NCBI GenBank assembly: GCA_030867875.1
Contig: JAOWCC010000273.1
Coordinates: 62,001 to 126,000, forward strand
Direction of reading: 5' to 3'
From: Actinernus sp. WN-2022
Taxonomy: Eukaryota; Cnidaria; Anthozoa; Actiniaria; Actinernidae
DNA length: 64,000 nucleotides
Shown here: piece by piece, positions 49,537 through 60,559 of the stretch
How the letters are laid out: the number at the start of each line of letters is the position of its first letter
Numbering within the stretch: position 1 is the first letter of the stretch
Program-made: the position numbers and the translations under genes
Notes under the pieces: model-generated
The model's input: only the letters and a program-made list of their open reading frames with translations
Told to the model about the DNA's origin: nothing
Databases searched by the model: none

Positions 49537-51321
49537 TCACTTTCATCCGTCCAACTTACCGAGTTTCAGATGATGTCTCAGAAGGAGGTGGATGGTTTGA
49601 TTGATATCGCCGGAAAGAAATCTTGTGAAATTGATCCCATACCTGCAGAATTTCTCAAGGCCTGCAAGATGATGCTCCTGCCGGCTCTCACCAATATCAT
49701 CAATATGTCACTCCAATCTGCCTGTATGCCTACTCAGCTTAAGGAGGCAATGATTAGACCTAAATTGAAGAAAACTTCATTAGATTTTGAAGAATACCCT
49801 AGTTTTAGACCACTCTCGAATCTGAAGTTCGTCTCAAAGATCATTGAGAAAGCTGTTGCGGGTCAGCTGGAGGGGCACTTAACTGTCAATGACTTGGGCG
49901 AATCTCTTCAGTCAGCCTACAAACGACTACACAGCACTGAGACAGCCCTTCTTAAAGTGCAAAATGACATTTTGTCCTCAATTGACAGTCATAAATGTGT
50001 TGTACTCTTGCTTCTGGACATGTCAGCCGCCTTCGACACAGTTGACCATGACATATTACTTGATAGGATGCGTACGCGTTTTGGGATTAGAGGCAATGTA
50101 CTCAAATGGTTTCGATCGTACCTCCAAGACCGCAAGCAGTTCGTTATGATAAATGGAGTAAGGTCAGCCGTTAAAGATCTATGCTGTGGTGTCCCCCAGG
50201 GGTCAGTTCTTGGGCCCATACTGTACCTGTTATATACGTCACCTCTAGGTGACATCATCAGACGACATGGTCTCAGTTTCCACCTATATGCTGACGATGT
50301 CCAGCTTTATTCTGGTTTTGATCCCACACCTGAGGGTCAGTCTAGTGCTGTTGCACGTGTGCAAGCCTGTGTGGGTGAGATTGATTCCTGGATGAGACGT
50401 AACAAGTTGAAGCTAAATAGGGACAAGACGGAGCTCTTGATCCTAAGTGCTCACCATCGTCCACGCCCATCGATAGACTATATCGATGTCTCCACCGAAA
50501 GGATCTCGTCATCCACTTCTGCCAGGAATATTGGTGTCACCTTCGACCAACATATGTCCCTTGAAGTACATGTCACTAATGTCTGTAAAACATGCTACTA
50601 TCACCTACGTAATATAGCTAGAATAAGGGACTGCCTATCACAATTGGATACTGAAATCCTAGTCCATGCATTTATCACTTCAAAGTTAGACAGCTGTAAC
50701 TCACTATTATATGGACTACCTAAATTTTTAATTGACCGTTTTCAGAATGTTCAGAATTCAGCAGCTCGTCTCGTTACGCGTACTAGAAAATATGACCACA
50801 TCACACCCATTATGAAGCAATTACACTGGCTTCCAGTGTGCCAACGCATTGTTTTTAAATTATTATTAATTACCTATAAGGCACTTAATGGCTTAGCCCC
50901 TACCTATATTAGTGACCTTATACAGCCATATGCTCCGTCTAGGAACTTAAGGTCTTCTTCTAAAAACTTACTTAAAGTACACGTAGCTAGACTAGCTAGT
51001 TACGGTCATAGGTCTTTTGTATTTGCCGCGCCTAAATTATGGAACTCTCTACCAGATTTTATCCGTTCTAGTGATTCAGTAGCCAGTTTTAAATCAAATG
51101 TTAAAACACATCTTTTTAAGAAATTTTATAATTAGATAGTTTATTTGTTATTAGATAGTATAATGTAAATTTGTAATATTTATGTACATATATTTCCATA
51201 CCTATCATATCTTAAATTAGTATTTTTATACTTATTTTATTAGTTCGTTAAAAAATTGTAAAGCGCTATTGAGCTATAGGAAATAGCGCTATATAAATAA
51301 TTCATTATTATTATTATTATT
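49537..51321 (+). mobile_element. 5'-truncated CR1/L2-like LINE with target duplication
   Basis: Flanked by ACTTGTA at 49530-49536 and 51322-51328; copy A shows the single uncut site. The 3' end is an ATT-repeat tail (~51304-51320), as in CR1/L2-type LINEs, not poly(A). Only the RT part is present. Confidence 0.92.
49570..51135 (+). CDS. LINE reverse transcriptase, C-terminal ORF2 part
   Basis: 521 residues in an intact frame: SCEIDPIPAEFLK, FRPLSNLKFVSKIIEK, LLDMSAAFDTVDHDIL (RT motif A), VPQGSVLGPILYLLY (motif B) and LYADDVQLY (catalytic YADD), then a C-terminal region with KLWNSLPDFIRS. The endonuclease and ORF1 are missing through 5' truncation, so it cannot move alone, but the lack of lesions shows recent insertion. 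Confidence 0.92.
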   Translation: MMSQKEVDGLIDIAGKKSCEIDPIPAEFLKACKMMLLPALTNIINMSLQSACMPTQLKEAMIRPKLKKTSLDFEEYPSFRPLSNLKFVSKIIEKAVAGQLEGHLTVNDLGESLQSAYKRLHSTETALLKVQNDILSSIDSHKCVVLLLLDMSAAFDTVDHDILLDRMRTRFGIRGNVLKWFRSYLQDRKQFVMINGVRSAVKDLCCGVPQGSVLGPILYLLYTSPLGDIIRRHGLSFHLYADDVQLYSGFDPTPEGQSSAVARVQACVGEIDSWMRRNKLKLNRDKTELLILSAHHRPRPSIDYIDVSTERISSSTSARNIGVTFDQHMSLEVHVTNVCKTCYYHLRNIARIRDCLSQLDTEILVHAFITSKLDSCNSLLYGLPKFLIDRFQNVQNSAARLVTRTRKYDHITPIMKQLHWLPVCQRIVFKLLLITYKALNGLAPTYISDLIQPYAPSRNLRSSSKNLLKVHVARLASYGHRSFVFAAPKLWNSLPDFIRSSDSVASFKSNVKTHLFKKFYN

Positions 51322-51692
51322 ACTTGTAACTGCAAAATGACTTGTACATGATTTTAGAAAACCTCGCTTTACATGATTCTTGAACCAAAAGAGTAACAAT
51401 ATTCTTATATTCTTGTTAGTGCTATGTATATCAGTTCACGTAACAATGTTTAATTATTAAAAAACTGCTAGTTATATTTTTTAAGAACAAGTTAACGAAA
51501 AAAGGGGTCAATTCTTTACTAAAACTAGTATTTAATAGCAATTGGGGTCATCTCTCCGAAAGCGACTTTATAAATCAAGACTCCATGAGCAAGATAACAG
51601 AGAAGTTGACTCCCCTGTTAAAAGCGCATTGCGGTTGAAAATTGCGCTATGTAAGGGTTAGATAATGGCACTCGAGTTAGAGTGCCGAGAAT

Positions 51693-52395
51693 TTAGATAG
51701 AAAACCACGAGCGCGCTAGTTTCCCTTTTGTCTTCTTCTTCAACTCTCTCAGTGCCATCCCTATTCTTTTCTGTACATGACCGATGCAGTCAAGCTTGAT
51801 AACACGGTCACAGTTCACACTTTCCTCTTCATGAGCTACCTTCCATGCAGAGTAGGCATCAGTCAAAATCCATACTTTATACTCCTTACTCTGTCTATAG
51901 ATCCAGTCTTTCATAATATGCACACGTACCACAACAGCCGTAAACATCCCAAACAGCCGTATATGCCCTTGAGTCACCATCATACACCATGTACTTGTAA
52001 CGGAAGTTGAATTCAGATGAGCGCCCCCATACATCTTGAGCAATTGCAACCTCCATGTTTCCACTGCTGCCATCAAAATTTTCAGAACAGTCAGCTTTGT
52101 GGCTTTCGTACCACTGTCTATACTCATCAGAATCCTCGTCAAATTTCTGATTACTACACTCCCAACAAAGTTTTGATTTGAAGCCGTAATCAAGAACTTC
52201 ACCAGTGTCAACAGAGAGGACAAAACCAAACCCGTTGTTAGCTGTGTGCCCTCGCTTTGACCAAGTTCCATCATATGTGACAGCTATATCAATCAGCTCG
52301 TCATCAGTTATGGAGGGATTGTCCACTTTTAGCTTTTGACGAAGCCTTGCTCTCGAGGAATCCAAATGTTCTTTGAGATGCGGCATCTGCTGCAT
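51693..52395 (-). pseudogene. Mutator-like transposase domain fragment (copy B)
   Basis: Identical in protein text and in the frameshift to 42356-43058. It lies downstream of the helicase fragment on the same strand. Confidence 0.8.
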
Positions 52396-52535
52396 CGTGG
52401 TTGCGTTTCTATTAGAAGTAAGATATCACAATTAGATATGTTAAGGTCGGAATTGATATCAATGCTATGCTTTCTTAATGATCTTATATTTAAAAGAGCA
52501 ACTGACAGCAGGTTTTTTCCGAATTGGATTTCAGA

Positions 52536-54319
52536 CTAGATAACCATTGATGACATATTTTGTAGTCTCTCGTATTCTGCATGCACTCTTGCATCTGACC
52601 GTACATGTTTGTTCTCAATTTTTCCAAGAACATGAATGCCTTCAAGACAAGTGGCACGGCTCAAAGCAACATATATTTGCCCAGAGTTGAATGACCTTTG
52701 TCTAAATAAATCAAAACTAATAACAATATTGTTCAATGTTAATCCTTGAACTTTGTGAACAGTGCAAGCCCATGCCAAGCTCAGTGGAAACTGGAGTCTC
52801 TGTATTTCTGGAGATGAAGGTTTACCTGGCCTCAACTTTATTTTAGCAAGTACTGGTGAAACAGGCACAACGTTGTTCTCTTTAGCAAAAGTATCACTGC
52901 ATTTCTCTATTAAGATATTCCCAGCTTTTTCATCATCAAATTTAATATAGAGAATAGTGGGCTTCTTGGTAATTTGATTAATAGAGATTCTAGTAACGGT
53001 GCCCATTTGGCCATTAATAAGTCTGTCAGAAATATCAATATTTGTAGTAAGCATCACCCGTGCAGTTTCTTTGATAAGGATCTCAAAATCAAGACCACCA
53101 GTGTCAGAACGACCTCTTGACAATACCCTGTCAATATCTTGTTTAGTAACATTTGGTGGATATTGATCAATAGCTCGAAGTACATACAATGGCAAAGGAA
53201 TTTGTTGTAGATATTTATTGTTGTGTTCTGTAACTGGTTTATTTTCAGCCCATACATGCAATGCATCTGAAGGGTAACCATTATTCTCATGTGTTTCAGT
53301 TACTGATCTCGCCTGAATAATTTTTATGTCTTCTTCAGTCTGCTGAGCAATTCTAAATCTGTTTAGGAGCTCGGTAAATTTATGATCATCCTTTTGTCTC
53401 ATTATTTGAGTAAGTTCTATCATTTTGAATTCTTGCCATGGGTGACATATATTATATGTTTCATTTTTGTAACTAGAAAATATAGGCTTTTGGCGAATTG
53501 GTGGCAACTGATATAAATCACCAACAGCAATAATACTTATACCAGCAAACTGAGAGGTGGTAGTACCAAAAATGTCTTTTAGTCTTTGATGGATATGGAG
53601 TAACCTAGTATTTGAAACCATAGAAATTTCATCAATTATAATAAGCTTAAGTTCAGATAATGACATTCTCAGTAATGTTTTCTTCTGATCTGATAATGCA
53701 GGTAAATTATCTCCAACTTCTTTTGGGATGGCCAAAGCAGTGTTGATAGTAGTACCATTTATATTAATAGCAGCAACACCTGTGGGTGCCATTAAAAGCA
53801 CTGTAGGTAACTCAGGATTTAGTGGTCCATATTTAAATGTTTTCACTGCAGTGTGATAAATTGCTCTTATCAGATGACTTTTGCCAGTATAGGCTTCACT
53901 TCCTCTGGCTTCAGGCAATTAAAGTTTTTAACTTTATTTCTACACCATGAGAGAACAATATCATATGCAGAACGCTGTTCGGCATTCAAAGATCTAACAC
54001 ACTCACGTAATATGTCATCACTGATACCTGATGGCTGGGTCTGAGTCAGAAGTGCTGGTATTCTTTGTTGTGTTTCTGAACCTGGGGCTAAATGATCAGG
54101 TGACTGTTCATTAAATGGATTATCCGGTGTTACATCATTGTCCATTTCAGACTGTAAATCTTGATTTTCTTGATCATTGATAGAATCATATGTGTGTAAA
54201 TTTCTAACTGGGTTGTCTCTCAGCATTTGTAGTGCATTACTTACTTCTTCTGCATTAGGTTCAAATATTGCTCTGTTCTTTCCAACCAAAGCTTGTACTG
54301 AAGGTTCATGAAATTTCAT
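52536..54319 (-). pseudogene. PIF1-like helicase, broken (Helitron-type)
   Basis: Two overlapping minus-strand frames. The upstream one (54319-53870) carries the linker and LNAEQRSAYDIVLSW (the Q-motif region); the downstream one (53918-52536) has TGKSHL, LIIIDEISMV (Walker B), GDLYQLPPI, ACTVHKVQGLTL and GQIYVALSRAT. The frameshift falls in the Walker A region: the text before GKS is SEAYT, and the first Gly of GxxxxGK is missing. So the helicase is inactive as written. PIF1 domains of this type form the C-terminal part of Helitron proteins. The N-terminal Rep part is cut off at ~54330. Confidence 0.85.
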
Positions 54320-54419
54320 TAAATAAGTTTTATCTAAGCCAATGAGAACGAACCACTACTTGTGAAATAGTTTTCAATAGGTTTTTTGAGACTATTTCTA
54401 CAAAAAATGTATTTTTCTC

Positions 54420-54650
54420 TAAAGTGTATTTTATACACCAACATGTCAAGTCTTTTTTAAAGTATACGTTATACGCCATCATCTCAAGACTTTTATTTCG
54501 AAACAACAAGTATACACCATCATGTGGACAATACTTCCTTTTAGAAACCACAAGTTCTACACGATGTTGAAAATTCCCCCTTTTTTTATTGTAGCTTATA
54601 CACCATGATCTGCACACTTTGATATCTTTCTGAACTTTACGTTATACTCC
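54420..54650. repeat. Spaced TATACACC-type repeats
   Basis: TTATACACC, TTATACGCC, GTATACACC, TTCTACACG, TTATACACC and TTATACTCC recur about every 50 bp, mostly followed by AAC/ATCATG. A smaller set occurs at 61588-61690 with the same orientation. Confidence 0.65.
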
Positions 54651-54694
54651 ACGAAATACGATGGCTCTTCAAAACTGCGAGTGGAGCAATTGCC

Positions 54695-54967
54695 ATGGGC
54701 AAAAGTATGAATTGCTCGCCAGCAAAATCACTTGATGCAAAGCTTTTCAGTCCAGAATTCTGGAAATGGAAGCACCGCATGTTGTTAGATGCGCTAGATC
54801 AATTTGGTTTCCCTTCAGTATTTGTAACGATAAGCCCGTACGAGTGGTCTTTCCCTTTGGCTAAGTGGCTTGGCGATGTGAGAGATTTGACAGGAAAAGG
54901 ACCCACGAAACTTGGAGCAGCTGAAGGGTGTGATTTGTACAGGAATAGTATTGACAGGAGAAAGTAA
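54695..54967 (+). pseudogene. Helitron-like N-terminal domain fragment
   Basis: Text FSPEFWKWKHRMLLDALDQF and SVFVTISPYEWSFPLAKWL is the hallmark of the Helitron_like_N region found upstream of PIF1 helicases. Only ~90 residues remain, ending at TAA after IDRRK. Its strand is opposite to the adjacent helicase fragment, so this is not one gene in place. Confidence 0.7.
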
Positions 54968-55636
54968 TAATTAAGGTATTTGAATAGTTACAATAGATTT
55001 CTTATACAGAGAAATTAACTAACTAGTGTTAACAATTGATTTGACTAAGAATATTGTGCTAAATACAACGAACAGTTACTATTAGTTACAAGTTAAATAA
55101 GTGAAAGCTTAGGCAGTCATGGCGAGGAGGCCTCTGGAAACCACAGGGCTTATAGAGTAGAGACCTCCTCATAAGATTCATATAATAAAATGAGTTAGCA
55201 ATTGCGAACAACATTGTAATTAAAGATAATTAGAGATGTGAAGGTGTAAAGAATGAAGTTTCAGTCATCAATGGGGGGTTTCCAAAGGAGCGGTTGTCTA
55301 TCAGAGTTCTCTAGGAAATGGATGTGTACAGGAGGAGGAATTATTTTACGCTGAAGGACTTCGCTCACTGGATTTCTATTTTGTTTCATAAAGGGGTAAG
55401 TACATATTATTTAAGATTTATTATTTCTGAGATTCGGGATGCTAAGCTTACACCAAGGAGGAGGGCTAACGATATTAGTATCATTAATAGTATGGATCCA
55501 TTTTCCTGCAGTGTTCATGGTACGGGGGAAGGGAGTAGTAGCACTAGTAGTAGCACCAGTAGTAGTAGTTGCAGTAGTTGTTCAAGGAGTGAGATAGAGA
55601 ATTGTTAATATTCTGAGTGCTAGATATTAGGAGTGT

Positions 55637-55866
55637 TTGTCTCAGCTGGAGAGCCTTGTACGAGAGCAGAACAGAGAGATAGTGTGCTTGAGCGAGGAGC
55701 TGGAGAGGACGTGTGGAGAGGTGAAAGTAGCTATGGAACAGTGTGGAAGTAAGGAAGTACTGGACAGAGAGATAGTTGAGCTAAAAACGAAGTATGAGAG
55801 TCAAAGTGCGAAGTCAGAGAAAGCTATGGAGAGACTTGGAAAACTGAGTGCTATGAATGTTGGATA
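55637..55866 (+). CDS. Coiled-coil exon of R2, copy 2 (first part)
   Basis: 76 residues (LSQLESLVREQNREIV...) matching 9693-9925. It ends at TAG where copy 1 continues (AMNVG versus ARNAG), so this copy is damaged. Confidence 0.4.
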
Positions 55867-55931
55867 GAGAGAGGAGGAAGGATACGAAAATAGTTGAGTT
55901 GAAAAGAGAGCTGAAGAGTAAAGAGTAAGAG

Positions 55932-56273
55932 TTGAGAGATGCAAAGGAAAGCCTGGAGTTGAGAAATGAGCAGATAGGAGTTAAAGAGAGAATGAATGAA
56001 GCACTGCAGAAAATGAAGAGAGCTAAGAGGGTTGTAAGTTATTATCGTGTGAAGCAGAGGAAGCAAGAAGAATGTAGTGGAAATGTCGCAGACCTGAGGA
56101 GTCTTGTGAGTGAACTTGACCAAGATATGAGAGATCTGGAGAATAGAAATGTAGAGTTAGAAGATCGAGTGAGTGAGCTTATGTCTGAGAGGAGTGTATT
56201 TTTCAGGGTTGAAGGTATAGTAATGGAATCTGTTTCGTTTACATGGACTTGCTATCAATCAACGTACATGTAG
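55932..56273 (+). CDS. Coiled-coil exon of R2, copy 2 (second part)
   Basis: 113 residues with heptads (ELRNEQIGVKERMNEALQK, DLRSLVSELDQDMRDLEN) and a central VVSYYRVKQRKQ. It is missing from copy 1. It may be the continuation of the 55637 exon, broken by a stop between them. Not assigned. Confidence 0.4.
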   Translation: MRDAKESLELRNEQIGVKERMNEALQKMKRAKRVVSYYRVKQRKQEECSGNVADLRSLVSELDQDMRDLENRNVELEDRVSELMSERSVFFRVEGIVMESVSFTWTCYQSTYM

Positions 56274-58131
56274 GTTGTGCTAATCCTCAAAAGGTAATCC
56301 GATGTGTGTTAAGTAAGCTCAGCGGACTTTAACCCAGACCGATTACCTGGCCAAACATTTGCAAAGTACATGTTCATCGAAGCAAGAGCATTGGCTCAGA
56401 TCCAGTTTGCCGAAGTCCTTTCTGACCAATTTTGAAATGCACCTTGCATTCAGATGGAACAAGTAAAGCAGGATTGCATTACGGAGGGTGAGGTTTTCAC
56501 ATTGGGTGTAAGGAGGGAAATGGGGGGTGTTTCAGTATTTGGTAATTCCACGTGCTGTAGAAGGAAAGAACCGTGCCACAAAGAATCTGCTTGAACTTAT
56601 ATTTGCAGGTTAAGCGAATGTTAGTCCTTGGTGGTAAGTTTCATGTTGTGACTAATGCGTTGAAGAGAAAGACTGTCAGTGTTGTAAATACTGTTGTGTC
56701 AGAGAGAGATTTCGGGTTTGTAGACGACGAGAGAGAAATGAGAGAGAAAGCGAGAGCAAGTACTATTGTGATTGAGTGAAAGTTAATGTATTGTAAGAAT
56801 GAAACAAGCAAGTGGCGAGATGAGTAGACAAAGGAGAAGGCAGAGGAGTATATGAGGAATGCAAGAAGAGCGAAGGAGAGGCAATTTGAACTGTACAGAG
56901 AAAGACGAGTTGTAATAATCAGTGGCAACTGTAAAACTGAAGAGTAGGAGGAGTCACCTGAATAAAAAATGTTTGAGATTTGAGGTTCAACGGTATGGCT
57001 ACAAATGGTCATTTTGTTACACTGCGTGCAAATTCCTTACAATAAGGTAACAGGAATAAAATACCATTTTCGTTTTAATTTGTTGAGGCTTCCTTTAGTT
57101 GTGGTATATGATTTAAGGGCCAAAGTGAAAGTGTTAGTTGTGTAGCATTTTTAAAACAACCATTGAGCCACGTTGTAGAAGGAGCTGAATTTGAAAACAC
57201 CTCTAAATGGCTTTTATATGGGTAGAAATTGAGTTTTTTTAGGTAACAATAGAATGGCAGATTTGGAAATAGGTAGAATTTCACAAATCTAAGAAATTGT
57301 CGTTTTCGTGAATCTGCACAAAGGTACATATAACGATGAATCAGTTCAAAATGTATTTTTTTCAGTTAGACAAATGAAACCTTGTTGCAAGAAGCCTTTA
57401 GGGTTCGTATTGCGGCTTAAAGGTGACAGGGAAACAACGTTTTTTGAAATATTGATTGACAATTGTTATTTTGGAAAAACTGGGAAATAGTTTGGAAGAG
57501 GTTATACTTTTTAAGTTAAAGACATTTCCTTGCAGTGTGTAGTGTTGAATAAAAAAGGCTATTGATTTATTTCAAACCTTCTGCTTAATTATTTAATCAC
57601 AAAAGGGTCTTTCGTGCACTGTCCTTCCAATTGGAAATAAGTTGTTGTGATCTTGATAGTGACCCTGTTAGAAATCATGAAAGGACAACCTGACAGGAAA
57701 AGGAAAGATATTAATATGAGAAAACAAATTAATAAACATCAGTTGACTTGAACCTGCACTGAGCGTAGTACGCAGCAAAGAAATACTAGCAAATTAAGAC
57801 TAGCAAGCATTATAAAGCAATGCACATGGAGGAACTGACATATTTCGAATTTCATTGAGATATCACCACAACGCAACTTCCCCTGAATTGAGTCAGAGTT
57901 CTCAATCCAGCCAAGTGGATCTTTTACTAAACTCATTCACATTTACTACTGTAACAAACATCATCGCTTCAACGTCAGGCATTACCAATGCTACTACGTC
58001 TTCCACTGCTCCAGAACATGGCCATCGTCCAATTCAGTAAATGCCATATCAAGCGAATCTTAATACTATGCCAACGTAACCACACTATTCGGTGTCAATC
58101 ATCTGCAGTCCAAATGAGCTGTTCCCGTATA

Positions 58132-59181
58132 CAGTGCAGCTCAAAAATAATGCACCCGCAAGAAGTCCTGCAAGAACTTCTTGCGGCGCAAGAACCCGCA
58201 AGAAGTTGATAACACGCTTTTTGCGGCTCAACCGCAAGAACACGCAAGAAGTAAAGGGTGGATAATCCGCTATTTGCGGCTCAACTGCAAGAACACGCAT
58301 GAAGTTAAACAATACAAAAAGTTTCAAGTCCAATGCAATGCAAGAACTTCGAAACGCGAGTAAAATGCACGCTAGATCGTCGTTTGTTTACAAGTGTGCA
58401 CGGCACATTTTTTTAGAAAGACTTTCGGTAATATTTTTGAAAAACGTATTTTCAAAGACATCGAAATGTTTTTAACAATTTATTTTCGTTTATGGTAGTG
58501 TTTATTAATTGTTTCTTTCGTTTTGCCAGGTTTCCCTGGTTTTGCAGTACTATCCAACTTCTTTAATTTGCACGTTTAGCGATTATTGAGTCAATCGCAT
58601 TATGCAAATTACCACTTCTTGTTGACCTTTAAAGTTTTTGGAAGACTATTCAATGAATTAAAGCGCATTTAGTTCAAAAGGATTCCACTTTCCCAGTAGA
58701 AGTTTTCTGGTAAGACTAAGAGTATACTTTTACACGGTTTTCATTACCAACTTAGCAGTGTTAGCGAAAAGTTGCACTTGAATTCCAATGTAAGACGTGA
58801 AATTTCACTTCCAAAATGCGATAAATTATTGCTACATAGTTTTGTGTTTGTTGTTCTAATATATTTCTTTAGTATTTTAATTTGATGTTTCCCGCAGAAC
58901 GTGAACCTTAGAAACAAATTGTAACATATTTGTTTCTTTCCAGTCGAAGGGACGACTTTACGTTAATTATAAGTAAGAGAGTTTCAACCCGTTTGAATTA
59001 AGTTGAACTTCTTGCGGTTGAACTTTTTGCGGTTCTAACTTCTTGCATTTAAGAAGTTCTTGCGGGTCAAACTTCTTGCGGTTGATAATTAATTATAAGC
59101 GCAAAAAGAAGCGCAGTAAAGTCAACTTCTTGCGGCCGCAAAAAGAAGTTCTTGCGCGTGCATTATTTTTGAGCTGTACTG
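58132..59181. mobile_element. TA-flanked Tc1/mariner-type MITE, 1,050 bp
   Basis: TIR CAGTGCAGCTCAAAAATAAT / ATTATTTTTGAGCTGTACTG, with TA on both sides (58130-58131, 59182-59183). The empty site CCCGTATACAAAC is seen in R3 copy 1 near 26836-26850. It carries the same CCGCAAGAAGT and ACTTCTTGCGG arrays as 47036-48807 and looks like a deleted version of it. Confidence 0.9.
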
Positions 59182-59272
59182 TACAAACACATCGACCACT
59201 AATTCCGTTTACCAGTGTACGAGCCTATCCTCATTAGATACCAAATCGGTATGCACATGGCCCATTTTACAT

Positions 59273-59510
59273 ATGGCCCATTTTCCTTATGGCCCTTGTG
59301 TCCAACAACCAAGTCTGGCACCCAAACCACCACAAGAACCCACTCAGGTTGCAAACTCTTCACTTAGCCAAGGACCGCCGGATTTTATTGAAACGATACA
59401 AACATTACAACGTCAGTTGTATGACATGGCAGGATTGCAAGAATTAGAAGAGCCTCCCGAGGGAAGCATGTACTCTGCATGGCGAAAGTCTGTTGTTCAG
59501 GCATGGAAAC
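59273..59510 (+). CDS. R3 exon, copy 2
   Basis: ATGGCCCATTTTCC opens MAHFPYGPCVQQPSLAPKPP, a Pro/Gln-rich stretch, then DFIETIQTLQRQLYDMAGL and SMYSAWRKSVVQAWK, the point where copy 1 has a GTAAGT donor (copy 2 has GTAATT). Probably a coding exon of the repeat's second gene. No family recognised. Confidence 0.4.
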
Positions 59511-59834
59511 CAGTAATTATTTTCACTGCTTTATTGTACGAATTGACCAATGTAATTTTATTGCAGTTTTCATTTAATGTTGTTTTATCGAATTTTGCAT
59601 GTCGATAGGACATGTTGAGTTACGTTCTGCTGTGCAAGAAAAGTTTGTTTAATAGAATTGTGTGCAAGTTACAGGGCTTTAAAGTTGCTAATTTGCAGTC
59701 AAACACTGTAAAAACGTTTTTTGAAAGTGATTTTCAATATGTCGTAACTTTTTTGCATTAGGTCGTACCAAAAATCTAAACCGCATAGCACGGGCTGAAA
59801 TTGAAAGTTACTTGGGGGAGAGCGGGGGGTTAGG

Positions 59835-59933
59835 TGCATGGCTGCGTATCTGTTCTTGATGAAATCGAAAGATTCCTGCTACAGAGCGTACGGCATGAAA
59901 CGGGATGAGCTCTTGAAAAACGGGAAACCGTAA
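59835..59933 (+). pseudogene. Fragment of Helitron-type N-terminal protein
   Basis: 33 codons (CMAAYLFLMKSKDSCYRAYG...) read to TAA. The first 12 repeat the text found at ~60507-60540, where it continues the 60120 ORF after a frameshift. The downstream part therefore lies upstream of its natural neighbour. Confidence 0.5.
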
Positions 59934-60119
59934 TTTTGTTAACTAGATGAGTTAACGTGAGTGACGTCGAGTGATTTCTTTGGAAACCGAACTGATAGCA
60001 ATAACTAATAACTAATAATAAATAATATTATCTACAATTCATTGACATCTGATATACTTTTAATTTAATAATGTTATAATGTTGTAAACTGTATTCCAAT
60101 GCACATTTTATTTTTACAG

Positions 60120-60473
60120 ATGAATACCCTTAACAAGATGGAGGGCGCCATTAAGTACCTAAATCACTTTCCAAACTATTTTTTACGCCAATATGGGCCT
60201 ATTGAGGAGGAAATGACCTCGGACCTGATCCAACATCGTCTCTCTCAATTAAATTGTGTAAAGAGGTGCATTTGCACAGGTAATAGATATCCTGTTCCGC
60301 AGTTCCACGCGATTCCCGTTGAATTGCAAAACTTGACAAAGTCAGACATTTATGTCTTACGTCCTTTCGACGTACACTGTGGAGAATATGAATGTATGCC
60401 TAACGGCTATCGTATGAAAAATGCGATTTTAAGAATAAGCATAAGTGAAAAGTCTGTTGAACAAAAAAATTAG
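60120..60473 (+). CDS. Helitron-type N-terminal protein fragment, spliced or broken
   Basis: Starts after the acceptor TTTTTACAG. Text: CVKRCICTGNRYPVP, DIYVLRPFDVHCGEYEC, GYRMKNAILRISISEKSVEQ. It ends at TAG in an A-run (60463-60473), and the related text goes on in another frame to ~60540. Strongly similar to the ORF at 63459, which lacks the break. I infer it is the region preceding the Helitron_like_N domain of a Helitron/PIF1 protein. Confidence 0.5.
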   Translation: MNTLNKMEGAIKYLNHFPNYFLRQYGPIEEEMTSDLIQHRLSQLNCVKRCICTGNRYPVPQFHAIPVELQNLTKSDIYVLRPFDVHCGEYECMPNGYRMKNAILRISISEKSVEQKN

Positions 60474-60559
60474 AGCATTGTCTGATGGAGATGCGAAAGG
60501 AGGTGTATGGCTGCGTATCTGTTCTTGATGAAATCGAAAGTATAGTAGTACCCAAGAGC

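Larger units (their letters stand above)
49320..53478. repeat. Duplicated unit, copy B, split by a LINE
   Basis: Same 2,367 bp as 41775-44141 once the 1,785-bp LINE (49537-51321) and one 7-bp target duplication are removed. Unlike copy A, the helicase continues past the right edge, so B is closer to the source. Confidence 0.9.
55261..57494 (+). repeat. Repeat Z, segment R2, copy 2
   Basis: Homologous to 9329-11294, with the extra coiled-coil block absent from copy 1. Uninterrupted at its right end: ...AAATAGTTTGGAAGAGG passes straight into R3. Confidence 0.85.
57495..59580 (+). repeat. Repeat Z, segment R3, copy 2, split by a MITE
   Basis: Homologous to 26263-27255 once 58132-59181 is removed. 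It directly follows R2 copy 2, giving the uninterrupted R2-R3 junction. Confidence 0.85.
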
